From Pseudomonas sp. TCU-HL1 (GTDB lineage Bacteria > Pseudomonadota > Gammaproteobacteria > Pseudomonadales > Pseudomonadaceae): DNA of 64,000 bases. Position 1 is the first letter of the stretch, and the number at the start of each line of letters is the position of its first letter. Both the position numbers and the translations under genes were made by a program. The notes below the pieces were generated by a model, which had not been told where the DNA came from, searched no databases, and saw only the letters and a program-made list of their open reading frames with translations. Shown here one piece after another: positions 35,319 to 43,626 of this stretch. Location of the stretch: NCBI RefSeq assembly GCF_001708505.1, contig NZ_CP015992.1, positions 1,054,001 to 1,118,000 on the forward strand. Direction: 5' to 3'.

Positions 35319-35492
35319 TCATAGCACCAGTCGGCTCAGGAGGCGGCTCAGGATGCCCAGGGCGATGACGATGGCCAGTACGATCCACAGCAGGCGCCAG
35401 GGGCGGAACGGCTGGCGTTCCACCTGGTGCTGGGGCAGGTTCAGGTACTGGTCGACCTTTTGCTGGTCTTCGGGCGTCAGGCGGCTGGGCAT
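35319..35492 (-). CDS. DUF3094 family small membrane protein
   Basis: A 57-residue protein, easily missed by length cut-offs. It starts MPSRLTPEDQQKVDQYLNLP, continues with a Pro/Arg-rich turn (QPFRPWR) and one membrane helix (LLWIVLAIVIALGILSRLL). The sequence resembles the DUF3094 family, conserved in pseudomonads next to ndh. It is read toward ndh with a 60-base gap and is probably in the same transcript. Function unknown. Confidence 0.8.
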   Translation of the reverse strand: MPSRLTPEDQQKVDQYLNLPQHQVERQPFRPWRLLWIVLAIVIALGILSRLLSRLVL

Positions 35493-35576
35493 GGGGGCCT
35501 CGACTCTGGAGTGGTTGGCATTCTAGCTGGCGAATTCGCTGGCGCTCAACGCGCAACGGGGATTTTTGCGCGCGGG

Positions 35577-36203
35577 CTACAGGCCGATGCCTACATCGAA
35601 CAGGATGGTCCGGCCCAGGTTGTTGCGCAGGAAGTCCGGGGCGTCCCCATGGGCGAAGAGCACCCGGGCGAAATTGGGGCCGACCAGCGACAGTGAGCGC
35701 CAGCCCTGGCGCAGGTATTCGGTGGGGGGCGGAAAAGGGCTGTTGAAGTCCGGCGTGGCGCGCTTGAGATTGACGAAGGCCAGCAGGTCGAGAGTGCCCA
35801 GGTCGAGGCCGCGCTCTTCATAATTTCGCGCCTTCTTGCGCAGCGTCGGTCCCAGGCGGGCCTGGAGTTCGGCGGCGGGAATCCGTTTGGGGCGGTTCTC
35901 CCGGCGTACCAGTTGCGCAAGGGAGAAGGCGCTACGGCGACGCTCAAGCTCCGCGCGCCATTCCTCGTTCAGGCGGCGGCCCTCGTCCAGTACGAAGAAC
36001 ACTTCGAAGTTGGCTTCGCGGAACTGCACATCCGGTGGTTCCTGGCCGGTGCTGAAGTCCTTGAGGCGATAGGGCAGGTTGAGTGCCTGCAGGAGCCGCT
36101 GGCAAACCCAGCGTTCGCGTTCCCACCTGCGCGCATTCGACAGGAAGTCGTTGGCTTGCTCGGCCTGCCGCGTCAGCAGGCGCAGGTAGTCGGACTCGTT
36201 CAT
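35577..36203 (-). CDS. DUF1780 family protein
   Basis: A 208-residue soluble protein of the DUF1780 family, conserved at this place in Pseudomonas (PA4536 in PAO1, from memory). The Met at 36203 (MNESDYLRLL) is chosen; the 24 residues upstream are low-complexity Arg-rich and overlap the divergent promoter. Visible features include WERERWVCQRLLQALNL, FEVFFVLDEGRRLNEEWRAELERRRSAFS and RILFAHGDAP-like residues near the end. These loosely suggest a nuclease-like fold, but no function can be assigned. Confidence 0.8.
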   Translation of the reverse strand: MNESDYLRLLTRQAEQANDFLSNARRWERERWVCQRLLQALNLPYRLKDFSTGQEPPDVQFREANFEVFFVLDEGRRLNEEWRAELERRRSAFSLAQLVRRENRPKRIPAAELQARLGPTLRKKARNYEERGLDLGTLDLLAFVNLKRATPDFNSPFPPPTEYLRQGWRSLSLVGPNFARVLFAHGDAPDFLRNNLGRTILFDVGIGL

Positions 36204-36337
36204 GTCCCGCAGCTTAGCGCTCCGGCGAGGGCTCTGGGTACCCCTGCGGTGCCAGCGAAGACGCCGTCGCGACAAATGCGCGCAGGTTGCCGGGCGTGGC
36301 TGCGGTGTAAACTTTCAGAACCTGCCTGGAGCACGCC

Positions 36338-36760
36338 ATGCGCATCCGTCCGATTACCGTCGCCGATCACGCCGCCTTGCTCGACCTTTGGCGACGCACG
36401 CCCGGCATTCGCCTGCGGGCCGAAGATGAGCTGGAGCCGTTCTGTGCCTACCTGCAACGCAATCCCGATCTTTGCCTGTTGCTCGAAGACGACGCCGGGC
36501 ACGTGGCCGGCAGCGTGTTGGTCGGGCATGACGGGCGTCGCGGTTACCTGCAGCACCTGGTGGTCGACCTGCCCTTCCGTGGTCGGGGCTGGGCGCGGGC
36601 GTTGCTGCAGGAGGCATTGAGGCGCCTGGCGCTGTTGGGTATCCGCAAGTCCCATGTATTCGTGCTGGAAGATGCGCCCGAGGCGCTGGCCTTCTGGCAG
36701 ATGCAGCGGGGCTGGACGGTGCGTGAGGATATTCGGGTCTACTCGACCACTGGAGATTGA
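36338..36760 (+). CDS. GNAT-family N-acetyltransferase
   Basis: A 140-residue GNAT domain. The acetyl-CoA loop is LVVDLPFRGRGWARALLQEAL (R/Q-x-x-G-x-G/A type), preceded by the beta-4 strand GHVAGSVLVGHDGRRGYLQHL. The C-terminal KSHVFVLEDAPEALAFWQMQRGW is the usual beta-6/7 region. The substrate cannot be predicted. It is divergent from the DUF1780 gene and four bases before the next gene. Confidence 0.88.
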   Translation: MRIRPITVADHAALLDLWRRTPGIRLRAEDELEPFCAYLQRNPDLCLLLEDDAGHVAGSVLVGHDGRRGYLQHLVVDLPFRGRGWARALLQEALRRLALLGIRKSHVFVLEDAPEALAFWQMQRGWTVREDIRVYSTTGD

Positions 36761-36764
36761 ATCG

Positions 36765-37232
36765 ATGCGGATCTGTCTTGGCTTGATGCTGAGCCTCGTG
36801 GTCACTTGCAGCCAGGCGCTGGAAGTGGGGGAGCGGCTAGCGCCCTGGACCTTGCTGGACCAATACGAGCAGCCCTACAGCCTGGACGATGGGCTGCAGT
36901 TACTCCTGGTGGCGCGCGACATGGACGGCGGCAAGCTGCTGAAGGCCGCGCTGGAGGGGCAGCCCAAGGGCTATCTGGACGTCCGCCACGCGGTGTTCGT
37001 GGCCGACATCAGCCGCATGCCGTCGCTGGTGTCCGCGCTCTTCGCCATTCCGGCCATGCGTGATTACAACTATCGCGTCCTGCTGGACCGCGAATCCCGC
37101 GTTGCCAGCCGTTATCCCGGAGGCGAGGCCCGCGTGCTCTGGCTCCGGCTCGATCGGGGCAAGCTCATTGAGCAAAAAGAGTTCACTGACGCCGCCGCGC
37201 TGCGTACGGCCCTGGAGTCGTTCACCCCGTGA
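36765..37232 (+). CDS. Periplasmic thioredoxin-fold-like protein of unknown function
   Basis: A 155-residue exported protein. The signal peptide is residues 1-19 (ending CSQALE). The mature part begins VGERLAPWTLLDQYEQPYSL, similar in layout to AhpC/TSA-type proteins, but it lacks a CxxC motif, so redox activity is not supported. The ATG at 36765 is taken because it starts the signal peptide. It overlaps the following membrane protein gene by four bases (GTGA), and is the equivalent of PA4533 by position. Confidence 0.7.
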   Translation: MRICLGLMLSLVVTCSQALEVGERLAPWTLLDQYEQPYSLDDGLQLLLVARDMDGGKLLKAALEGQPKGYLDVRHAVFVADISRMPSLVSALFAIPAMRDYNYRVLLDRESRVASRYPGGEARVLWLRLDRGKLIEQKEFTDAAALRTALESFTP

Positions 37233-37918
37233 TTGCTGCCGAGTTGCTGTCCGCGGAAACCCTGGGCCTCGGCTGGGCGCTTTATCTGCCCGCGATTGCC
37301 TGGGCCCTGTGGCGTGCGCCCTGGGTCGAGCTGTTCAGCGACTCCCGTCGCCAGCACCTGCTGTTCGGCACGGTGCTGGTGCTGTTTCTGCTGTGGCTGA
37401 TGCGACGCGACTTCGATTCCGGGGTGTCGTACCACTTCATCGGCATGACCGCCGTGACGCTGTTGCTGGACTGGCCCCTGGCAATATTGGGCGGCCTGGC
37501 GGCGCAGCTGGCCTTGCTGGCGCTGGGGAAGCAGGACTGGGCGGCCCTCGGCCTCAATGGTGCCCTGCTGGTGTTGCTACCGGTGCTGGTCACCGAGCTT
37601 TGTGCCAAGTGGGTGGAGCATTACCAGCCGCGTAACCTGTTCGTGTACATCTTCTGCTGCGGTTTCTTTCCTGCGGCGCTGGCCGCGCTGCTGTGCGTCC
37701 TCATCGGCTTGGGCGTGCTGTGGATGGATGGCGTCTTCCCCATGCCGCCCTGGCTGGAGGACTTCATCGGCTACCTCTGGTTGGTGATGTTCCCCGAAGC
37801 GTTCATCAACGGCACTGCCGTGACTGCGCTGGTGGTCTTCTGCCCGGACTGGCTGGAAACGTTCAACCGCACCCGTTACCTCCAGGCCCCCTGGAAAGAC
37901 GACGACACGCCCCGCTGA
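37229..37918 (+). CDS. CbiM-like energy-coupling-factor permease
   Basis: A 229-residue integral membrane protein with about six or seven helices (GTVLVLFLLWLM, FIGMTAVTLLLDWPLAILGG, YIFCCGFFPAALAALLCVLIG and others). The motif SYHFIGMTAVTLLLDWPLAI matches CbiM-type substrate-binding subunits of cobalt/nickel ECF transporters, where the N-terminus normally binds metal with His2. Here the N-terminus is MIAAELLS without that His, so the substrate is uncertain. No ECF ATPase gene is adjacent. Confidence 0.65.
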   Translation: MIAAELLSAETLGLGWALYLPAIAWALWRAPWVELFSDSRRQHLLFGTVLVLFLLWLMRRDFDSGVSYHFIGMTAVTLLLDWPLAILGGLAAQLALLALGKQDWAALGLNGALLVLLPVLVTELCAKWVEHYQPRNLFVYIFCCGFFPAALAALLCVLIGLGVLWMDGVFPMPPWLEDFIGYLWLVMFPEAFINGTAVTALVVFCPDWLETFNRTRYLQAPWKDDDTPR

Positions 37919-37994
37919 TAGCCGGAGATTCATCCGCGCTATCCCGTCTTCGCTTCTGACCTGGATCAATCATTCCGGGCGGAGTTTCGGCTTG

Positions 37995-38023
37995 AGTAGG
38001 GTGGATGGCGCTTTTTCATCCAC
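37995..38023. repeat. Single copy of the GTGGA hairpin repeat
   Basis: GTAGGGTGGATG is followed by a loop and CATCCACC. It is the same family as the IS110 target at 27370 and the pair at 54719. Confidence 0.65.
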
Positions 38024-38043
38024 CAGCATGAGGGACTGACAAC

Positions 38044-38259
38044 ATGGGCATTCACGATTGGGCAAGAACCGCCCTGGAGCAGAACCTTGACGAGGCGAAG
38101 CGGGGCGGAATAGGTGAAGAGCTGGCACTACGCGCCTTGCTAAGCGCAGTGGTAGAACGCAGCGCGGGGCTGCGCTCCGCGGATGACCTGGCTCAGGAGC
38201 TGCTCTTCCTCGCGGACAATCTTGATTCGGGGCGCGATTACAGCTTCATGCGCCCCTGA
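38044..38259 (+). CDS. Small conserved hypothetical protein
   Basis: A 71-residue acidic helical protein (MGIHDWARTALEQNLDEAK, then LAQELLFLADNLDSGRDYSFMRP). AGGGA lies nine bases before the ATG. By position it corresponds to PA4531, a conserved hypothetical. It is convergent with yacG. The closing DYSFMRP is characteristic but no function is known to me. Confidence 0.7.
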   Translation: MGIHDWARTALEQNLDEAKRGGIGEELALRALLSAVVERSAGLRSADDLAQELLFLADNLDSGRDYSFMRP

Positions 38260-38268
38260 GCCGGTGGG

Positions 38269-38469
38269 TCAATGTTCGCGCGGCGGCAGGTCGCCCGAAA
38301 ACAGCTCGTCTTCCAGGTTGTCGCCGGGGATCGCATGTTCCTCGGCAGCCCAGGCGCCCAGATCAATCAGCTTGCAGCGCTCGGAGCAGAAGGGGCGGGT
38401 GGGGCTTTGCGGGCCCCATTCCACCGGAGCGCCGCAGGTCGGGCACTCCACGGTGACGGGTTGGCTCAT
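38269..38469 (-). CDS. yacG: DNA gyrase inhibitor YacG
   Basis: YacG is a 66-residue zinc protein that binds GyrB and inhibits gyrase in E. coli. The four zinc ligands are present: C9-x2-C12 (ECPTCG) and C28-x3-C32 (FCSERCKLIDLGAWAAEEHAI). It overlaps coaE by four bases, the usual coaE-yacG arrangement downstream of pilD. Confidence 0.94.
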   Translation of the reverse strand: MSQPVTVECPTCGAPVEWGPQSPTRPFCSERCKLIDLGAWAAEEHAIPGDNLEDELFSGDLPPREH

Positions 38470-39077
38470 GGCTGGCCTCCTCGCAGGGTCAGATAGAAGT
38501 TGTGCAGGCGCTCCACCTCGGCGTGCAGCCAGCCCAGGTCGCGGTCGTTGAGCAGCACATCGTGGGCGTATTTCAGTCGCTCTTCCCGGCTGGCCTGTAC
38601 CTTCAATATGGCTTGGACCTGCGCTTCGGGCACATTGTCGCGCTGCATGGTGCGCTGGACCTGCACCGTTTCCGGCGCATCGATCAGCAGCACGCGCTGG
38701 GTGAGACGATGCTGGCCGGATTCAATCAGCAAGGGCGACACCAGAATGGCGTAGGGGGATTCGGCCTTGGCCAGGTACTGGCTGATTTCCTGGCCGATCA
38801 ACGGGTGCAGCAGGCCTTCCAGCCAGCGCCGCTCCTCGGGGTTCTCGAAGATGCGCTGGCGCAGGGCAGCTCGATCCAGCTGGCCATCGGCCTGGAGCAC
38901 GCCGTCACCAAAGTGCTCAGCGATTTGTGCCAGCGCCGGGCGGCCGGGCTCGACCACCCAGCGGGCGGCGTGGTCGGCATCCACCAGGTGCACGCCAAGC
39001 TGGCTGAAATGCGCGGCAACGGCGCTCTTGCCGCTGCCGATACCGCCTGTAAGGCCAAGAATCCAGGGTTTGATCAT
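38466..39077 (-). CDS. coaE: Dephospho-CoA kinase
   Basis: CoaE phosphorylates the ribose 3'-OH of dephospho-CoA, the last step to coenzyme A. The 203-residue protein begins with the P-loop LGLTGGIGSGKSAVAAHF and has DADHAARWVVEPG and HPLIGQEI, both family motifs. It overlaps pilD by four bases and yacG by four, so pilB-pilC-pilD-coaE-yacG read as one minus-strand operon. Confidence 0.96.
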   Translation of the reverse strand: MIKPWILGLTGGIGSGKSAVAAHFSQLGVHLVDADHAARWVVEPGRPALAQIAEHFGDGVLQADGQLDRAALRQRIFENPEERRWLEGLLHPLIGQEISQYLAKAESPYAILVSPLLIESGQHRLTQRVLLIDAPETVQVQRTMQRDNVPEAQVQAILKVQASREERLKYAHDVLLNDRDLGWLHAEVERLHNFYLTLRGGQP

Positions 39078-39946
39078 TTGAAACCGGCGAACTGCAGATA
39101 GGTCGCCGTTATTTGATCACCCCAGAGCAGCGCAATCCAGCCGGCAATGGCCAGGTACGGACCGAAGGGTATGGGCGTGGCCGTGTCCTGGTTCCGCAGG
39201 CGCAGCATGATCACACCCAGAATGGCGCCCACCAGGGAGGACAGCAGAATGGTCAGCGGCAGCACCTGCCAGCCACCCCAGGCGCCCAGCATTGCCAGCA
39301 GCTTGAAGTCGCCGTGGCCCATGCCTTCCTTGCCCGTCACCAGCTTGAACAGCCAGTACACCGACCACAGGCTCAGGTAACCGGCCACCGCGCCCCACAG
39401 CGCATCCTCCAGGCCGGTGAACAGGCTCTGGCTGTTGAGGATCAGGCCCAACCACAGCAGCGGCAGTACCAGCACATCCGGCAGTAGTTGGTGATCGACG
39501 TCGATCATGCTCATCGCCAGCAGGCCCCAGGTCAGCACCAGGAAGGCGCCGGCCTGCCAGCCGAATCCGAAATGCCAGGCCACATAGGCCGACAGCGCGC
39601 CGCAGGCCAGCTCGACCAGCGGATAGCGCTTGCTGATGGGGGCCTTGCACGACGAACACTTGCCCCCCAGCGCCAGGTAACTCACCACCGGGATGTTCTC
39701 CCAGGCGCGAATCTCATGGCTGCAATGGGGGCAGCGGGAGTTCGGTAGCACCAGGTTGAACACCGGCCCCTTGGGCTCGGCCGGCAGGCTCAGGGCTTCG
39801 CGCGCCTGCTCCTGCCAGTCCAGCATCATCATCTTGGGCAGGCGGTGGATGACCACGTTGAGGAAGCTGCCGATCAGCAGTCCGAGCAACAGCGCGCAGA
39901 AAACAAAGGCCAGCGCATGGCTGGCCAGAAAGTCGATCAATTGCAT
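39074..39946 (-). CDS. pilD: Prepilin peptidase/N-methyltransferase PilD
   Basis: PilD cleaves prepilin leaders after Gly and N-methylates the new N-terminus, serving all prepilins in this window. The 290-residue membrane protein has two CxxC pairs of the zinc loop (SRCPHC and KCSSC). The catalytic aspartates are in SMIDVDHQLLPD and in the GxGD motif GMGHGDFKLLAMLGAW. About eight membrane helices are visible. It is encoded two bases after pilC and overlaps coaE. Confidence 0.96.
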   Translation of the reverse strand: MQLIDFLASHALAFVFCALLLGLLIGSFLNVVIHRLPKMMMLDWQEQAREALSLPAEPKGPVFNLVLPNSRCPHCSHEIRAWENIPVVSYLALGGKCSSCKAPISKRYPLVELACGALSAYVAWHFGFGWQAGAFLVLTWGLLAMSMIDVDHQLLPDVLVLPLLWLGLILNSQSLFTGLEDALWGAVAGYLSLWSVYWLFKLVTGKEGMGHGDFKLLAMLGAWGGWQVLPLTILLSSLVGAILGVIMLRLRNQDTATPIPFGPYLAIAGWIALLWGDQITATYLQFAGFK

Positions 39947-39948
39947 GG

Positions 39949-41166
39949 TTAGACGACTGCGCCCAGTTGGAAAATGGGCAGGTACATGGCGATGATCAGC
40001 CCGCCGACCAGTACGCCGAGTACGGCCATAATCATGGGTTCCATAAGCGCGGTCAGGCCATCGACGGCGTTATCTACTTCCTGTTCATAGAAGCTGGCGA
40101 CCTTGTCGAGCATATCGTCCAGCGCGCCGGACTCTTCGCCGATGGCAGTCATTTGTACGGCCATGGCCGGGAAGACGCCGGTGGTGCGCATGGAGAAGTT
40201 GAGCTGCATGCCGGTGGAGACATCAGATTTAACCTTTAGCACAGCGTTTTTGAAGACAACGTTGCCGCTGGCGCCAGCCACCGAGTCCAGGGCATCCACA
40301 AGTGGAACACCAGCGGCGAAGGTGGTAGCGAGTGTCCGGGCGAATCGGGCCACCGCCGACTTGTAAAGAATGTCGCCGACGATGGGCAGTTTGAGAACGG
40401 TGCGATCAACCCAGTCGCGGAACTTTTCAGACTTTCGATGAGTATGCTGGATTAGAAAACCAGCCGCAAAGAAGCCAAGTAAAACGATGAACCACCATTC
40501 TTGGAGTATCTCGGATATCCCGATGACCATCAGGGTAAAGGCCGGAAGCTCAGCACCGAAGTTCGCGAATACTGTTTTGAACTGCGGTACGACTTTGATC
40601 AGAAGAATTGCTGTCACGATGATCGCAACCACGACTACCGCAATTGGGTAGTTCATCGCCTTCTTGATCTTCGCCTTCAGGGCCTCGGTCTTTTCCTTAT
40701 AGGTGGCAATCCGGTCAAGCAGCGTTTCCAGCGCACCTGCCTGTTCGCCTGAGTCCACTAGATTGCAATACAGTTCGTCGAAGTAATCCGGTTTCTTGCG
40801 CAGGGAGTTTGCCAGGCTATTGCCCGAGGAAACCTCCTGCTTGACTTCATTCACCAGCGTACGCATTGCCGGCTTCTCGAAACCTTCGCCAATAATGTCG
40901 AAGGACTGCATCAGCGGGACACCTGCCTTCATCATGGTTGCCAACTGACGGGTGAACAGTGCGATATCCATGGGCTTGATCTTCTTCCCTGTATTCAGCA
41001 GAGAAGCGGACTTCTTGCGCACCTTGGTCGGGTTGATACCTTGTTTGCGCAACTGCGCTTTCACAAGCGCCGGGTTCTGCCCTGTGAGTTCGCCCTTGAC
41101 CTTTCCGCCTTTCTTGTCGGTGCCTTCCCAGGCGAAGGTACTGGTTTTAAGCGCTTTTTCCGCCAT
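39949..41166 (-). CDS. pilC: Type IV pilus inner-membrane platform protein PilC
   Basis: PilC links the PilB/PilT motors to pilin insertion and extraction. The 405-residue protein has two GspF domains (ALFTRQLATMMKAGVPLMQSFDI and ARFARTLATTFAAGVPLVDALDSV) and three membrane helices (for example AVVVVAIIVTAILLIKVVPQF). It lies between pilB and pilD with two-base gaps. Codon usage in the middle is slightly more AT-rich than in pilD, but nothing indicates damage. Confidence 0.95.
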   Translation of the reverse strand: MAEKALKTSTFAWEGTDKKGGKVKGELTGQNPALVKAQLRKQGINPTKVRKKSASLLNTGKKIKPMDIALFTRQLATMMKAGVPLMQSFDIIGEGFEKPAMRTLVNEVKQEVSSGNSLANSLRKKPDYFDELYCNLVDSGEQAGALETLLDRIATYKEKTEALKAKIKKAMNYPIAVVVVAIIVTAILLIKVVPQFKTVFANFGAELPAFTLMVIGISEILQEWWFIVLLGFFAAGFLIQHTHRKSEKFRDWVDRTVLKLPIVGDILYKSAVARFARTLATTFAAGVPLVDALDSVAGASGNVVFKNAVLKVKSDVSTGMQLNFSMRTTGVFPAMAVQMTAIGEESGALDDMLDKVASFYEQEVDNAVDGLTALMEPMIMAVLGVLVGGLIIAMYLPIFQLGAVV

Positions 41167-41168
41167 GG

Positions 41169-42875
41169 TTAATCCTTGGTCACGCGGTTGACTTCCTCAA
41201 GGCTGGTGATGCCATTCATGGCTTTCACCAGGCCGGAGGTTCGCAGGTCATTGAAGCCATCGCGGCGCGCCTGCTGGGCGATCTGGATGGAGTTGCCTTC
41301 TTCCATAATAAGCTGCTGCATGGCCGGCGTGATTTTAACCACTTCATAAATACCCACTCGGCCCTTGTAGCCCTGGTTGCAGTTTTCGCAGCCGACCGGC
41401 CCATAGAGCGTGAAGGTGCCGACCTTCGCTTCGGGGAAGCCTTCCTCGATCAGCGCTTCCCGTGGAATGTTCAGCTCCTTCTTGCAGTGCGCACACAATT
41501 TGCGTGCCAGGCGCTGGGCGATGATCAGGTTGACCGAGGTGGCAATGTTGAAGGCAGGCACACCCATATTGCGCATACGGGTAAGGGTTTCCGCTGCGCT
41601 GTTGGTGTGCAGGGTGGACAGCACCATATGGCCGGTTTGCGCGGCCTTGATGGCGATTTCGGCGGTTTCCAGGTCACGGATCTCGCCCACCATGATCACG
41701 TCCGGATCCTGGCGCAGGAAGGCGCGCAGGGCTTGGGCGAAGTCCAGGCCCTGCTTGGGGTTGACGTTGACCTGGTTGATGCCTTCCAGGTTGATCTCCA
41801 CCGGGTCTTCGGCGGTGGAGATATTGATATCCACGGTATTGAGAATGTTGAGGCCGGTGTACAGAGAAACGGTTTTGCCCGAACCGGTAGGGCCGGTCAC
41901 TAGGATCATGCCCTGGGGCTGCTTCAGGGCCACCATGTACAGGTCTTTCTGTTCCTCTTCATAGCCCAGGGCATCGATACCCATCTGCGCGCTGGTGGGG
42001 TCGAGAATCCGCATCACGATCTTCTCGCCCCAGAGCGTTGGCAGGGTGTTGACGCGGAAGTCGATGGACTTGACCTTGGATATCTTCATCTTGATCCGGC
42101 CGTCCTGGGGCTTGCGGCGCTCGGAAATGTCGAGAGCAGCCATCACCTTGAGGCGCGCAGCAATACGGCTGGCCAGTTGGATGGGCGGCTTGGCCACTTC
42201 ATGCAGCATGCCATCGGTACGAAAGCGAACACGGTAGGAGCGCTCGTAGGGCTCGAAGTGCAGGTCTGAGGAACCGCCGCGAATGGCGTCCAGCAGCATC
42301 TTATTCACGAAACGCACCACCGGGGCGTCGTCGGCATCCACACCGCCGGGGCTGTCCTTCTTGTCGTCGTCGACAGCTTCAACGTCCACGCCATCCAGGT
42401 CGACGTCGCCCAGGTCTTCCATCCCGCTGTTGGCGCTGTCGAAGAACTTCTCGATGGCATCGCCGAGCTTGTCGTCCTCGACCAGAATGGCCTCGGTGTT
42501 CAGGCCGGTGCTGAACTGGATATCGGTAACGGCCTGGTGATTAGTCGGGTCGGATATGGCGACGAACAGCTTGTTGCCGCGCCGCCACAGGGGCAGGGCC
42601 CGGTGCTGGCGAATCAGCTTTTCGCTAACAAGCTCCTTAGGCTGGGAATCCCTGTCGATGCTGCTCAAGTCCAGGAAGGCGACACCGAATTGCTCCGCCG
42701 CCATTTCCGCGAGATCCCGACTCTTCAGCAGCTTGTTCTGCACCAGGTAGGTGATCAGCGGAATCTTGTTGCGCTGCGCCTGGGTATGGGCCTGGAGGGC
42801 GCTTCGCTCATCCAGCAAATTGGTCAGGACAAGCTGTTTGGCTAGGCCGGATAGCGTGGGGGCGGTCTCGTTCAT
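41169..42875 (-). CDS. pilB: Type IV pilus extension ATPase PilB
   Basis: PilB is the hexameric motor that polymerises the pilus. The 568-residue protein has the MshE-type N-terminal domain (residues 1-150), which in related ATPases binds c-di-GMP. Its ATPase core has Walker A GPTGSGKTVSLY and an Asp box near DPDVIMVGEIRD. A zinc site is formed by CAHC and CENC. It is divergent from pilA across a 265-base promoter region and first in the pilBCD operon. Confidence 0.97.
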   Translation of the reverse strand: MNETAPTLSGLAKQLVLTNLLDERSALQAHTQAQRNKIPLITYLVQNKLLKSRDLAEMAAEQFGVAFLDLSSIDRDSQPKELVSEKLIRQHRALPLWRRGNKLFVAISDPTNHQAVTDIQFSTGLNTEAILVEDDKLGDAIEKFFDSANSGMEDLGDVDLDGVDVEAVDDDKKDSPGGVDADDAPVVRFVNKMLLDAIRGGSSDLHFEPYERSYRVRFRTDGMLHEVAKPPIQLASRIAARLKVMAALDISERRKPQDGRIKMKISKVKSIDFRVNTLPTLWGEKIVMRILDPTSAQMGIDALGYEEEQKDLYMVALKQPQGMILVTGPTGSGKTVSLYTGLNILNTVDINISTAEDPVEINLEGINQVNVNPKQGLDFAQALRAFLRQDPDVIMVGEIRDLETAEIAIKAAQTGHMVLSTLHTNSAAETLTRMRNMGVPAFNIATSVNLIIAQRLARKLCAHCKKELNIPREALIEEGFPEAKVGTFTLYGPVGCENCNQGYKGRVGIYEVVKITPAMQQLIMEEGNSIQIAQQARRDGFNDLRTSGLVKAMNGITSLEEVNRVTKD

Positions 42876-43140
42876 GAGGGAGCATCAGTCTGCCAGTTGT
42901 GACACTGCCTTATAACGTAGTTGAACAGCAGCGCCAAATGCGGTCATGGAGGGTGACAAAAAATGGCAGTTAGTGGCTGGGATGGTGATCTCGGTACATT
43001 CCGCTGTGGGTTGGAAGGCAAGCGGTGCGCTCTGTTGATTCTGAGGAGGAGCGTGATTAGTCGCGTTATACAGAGTTTTTGGCATGGTCCGTGCATTTAA
43101 GTTTTCAGGCAACCGGCCTACCACATTCGAGGATGAATAC
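42876..43140. promoter_or_regulatory. pilB-pilA divergent promoter region with sigma-54 promoter
   Basis: A sigma-54 promoter for pilA lies at 43080-43095: TGGCATG, four bases, GTGCA. The -24 GG and -12 GC are correctly spaced, and the first T of the consensus TTGCA is G. It lies 45 bases before the pilA ATG. GACAC (the complement of GTGTC, a core of PilR sites) occurs at 42901, rather far upstream. No other element was recognised. Confidence 0.7.
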
Positions 43141-43548
43141 ATGAAAGCGCAAAAGGGTTTCACCCTGATTGAACTGATGATTGTCGTAGCGATTATTGGC
43201 ATCCTTGCTGCCATTGCGCTTCCTGCTTACCAGCAGTACACCAAAAAAGCGAAGTTTTCTGAAGTAGTGCTGGCAACGGCGGCTGTGAAAACCGAGGTCG
43301 AGCTTTGCGCTCAGGATCAAAATGCTGTCGCGAACTGCATGGCTGGTAGTAACGGTGTATCTGCCAACCAAGGCGCATCCGGCTATATTACCTCTGTTAA
43401 CACCGCTGCAAACGGTGTGATTACTGCGACTGCTGTCAGCACCGGTGGTCTCGGTGGTGAGACCTATATTCTTACTCCTACCCTGAGCAACGGCCGTGTT
43501 ACTTGGGCAGTTACTGGTACTTGCGTGACTGCAAATATCTGCAAGTAA
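43141..43548 (+). CDS. pilA: Major type IV pilin PilA
   Basis: PilA, 135 residues. The leader MKAQKG precedes FTLIELMIVVAIIGILAAIALPAYQQYTKKAKFSE, the classical type IVa pilin N-terminus. Four cysteines are seen: two in the middle (ELCAQDQNAVANC) and the C-terminal disulfide pair C-x5-C (GTCVTANIC) before the final Lys. The C-terminus does not end in Ser, so TfpO-type glycosylation of a terminal serine is not expected. The ATG at 43141 is the only start giving a normal leader. A terminator follows. Confidence 0.96.
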   Translation: MKAQKGFTLIELMIVVAIIGILAAIALPAYQQYTKKAKFSEVVLATAAVKTEVELCAQDQNAVANCMAGSNGVSANQGASGYITSVNTAANGVITATAVSTGGLGGETYILTPTLSNGRVTWAVTGTCVTANICK

Positions 43549-43581
43549 CTAGATTTAGTGGCTCAGTCTATGAGTCTGAGG

Positions 43582-43615
43582 AGCAGTTCACGCTTTGCGT
43601 GAGCTGCTTTTTTTT
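43582..43615 (+). terminator. Rho-independent terminator of pilA
   Basis: Arms AGCAGTTCACGC and GCGTGAGCTGCT around TTT, followed by eight T residues. It separates pilA from the next gene, which starts 12 bases later, so that gene depends on read-through or its own promoter. Confidence 0.92.
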
Positions 43616-43626
43616 GAGGGGGTGAA

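Noticed and set aside
43141..43548. PilA as a group I pilin glycosylated on a C-terminal serine by TfpO.
   Set aside because: The mature protein ends NICK with no terminal Ser, and the neighbouring enzyme does not look like TfpO.
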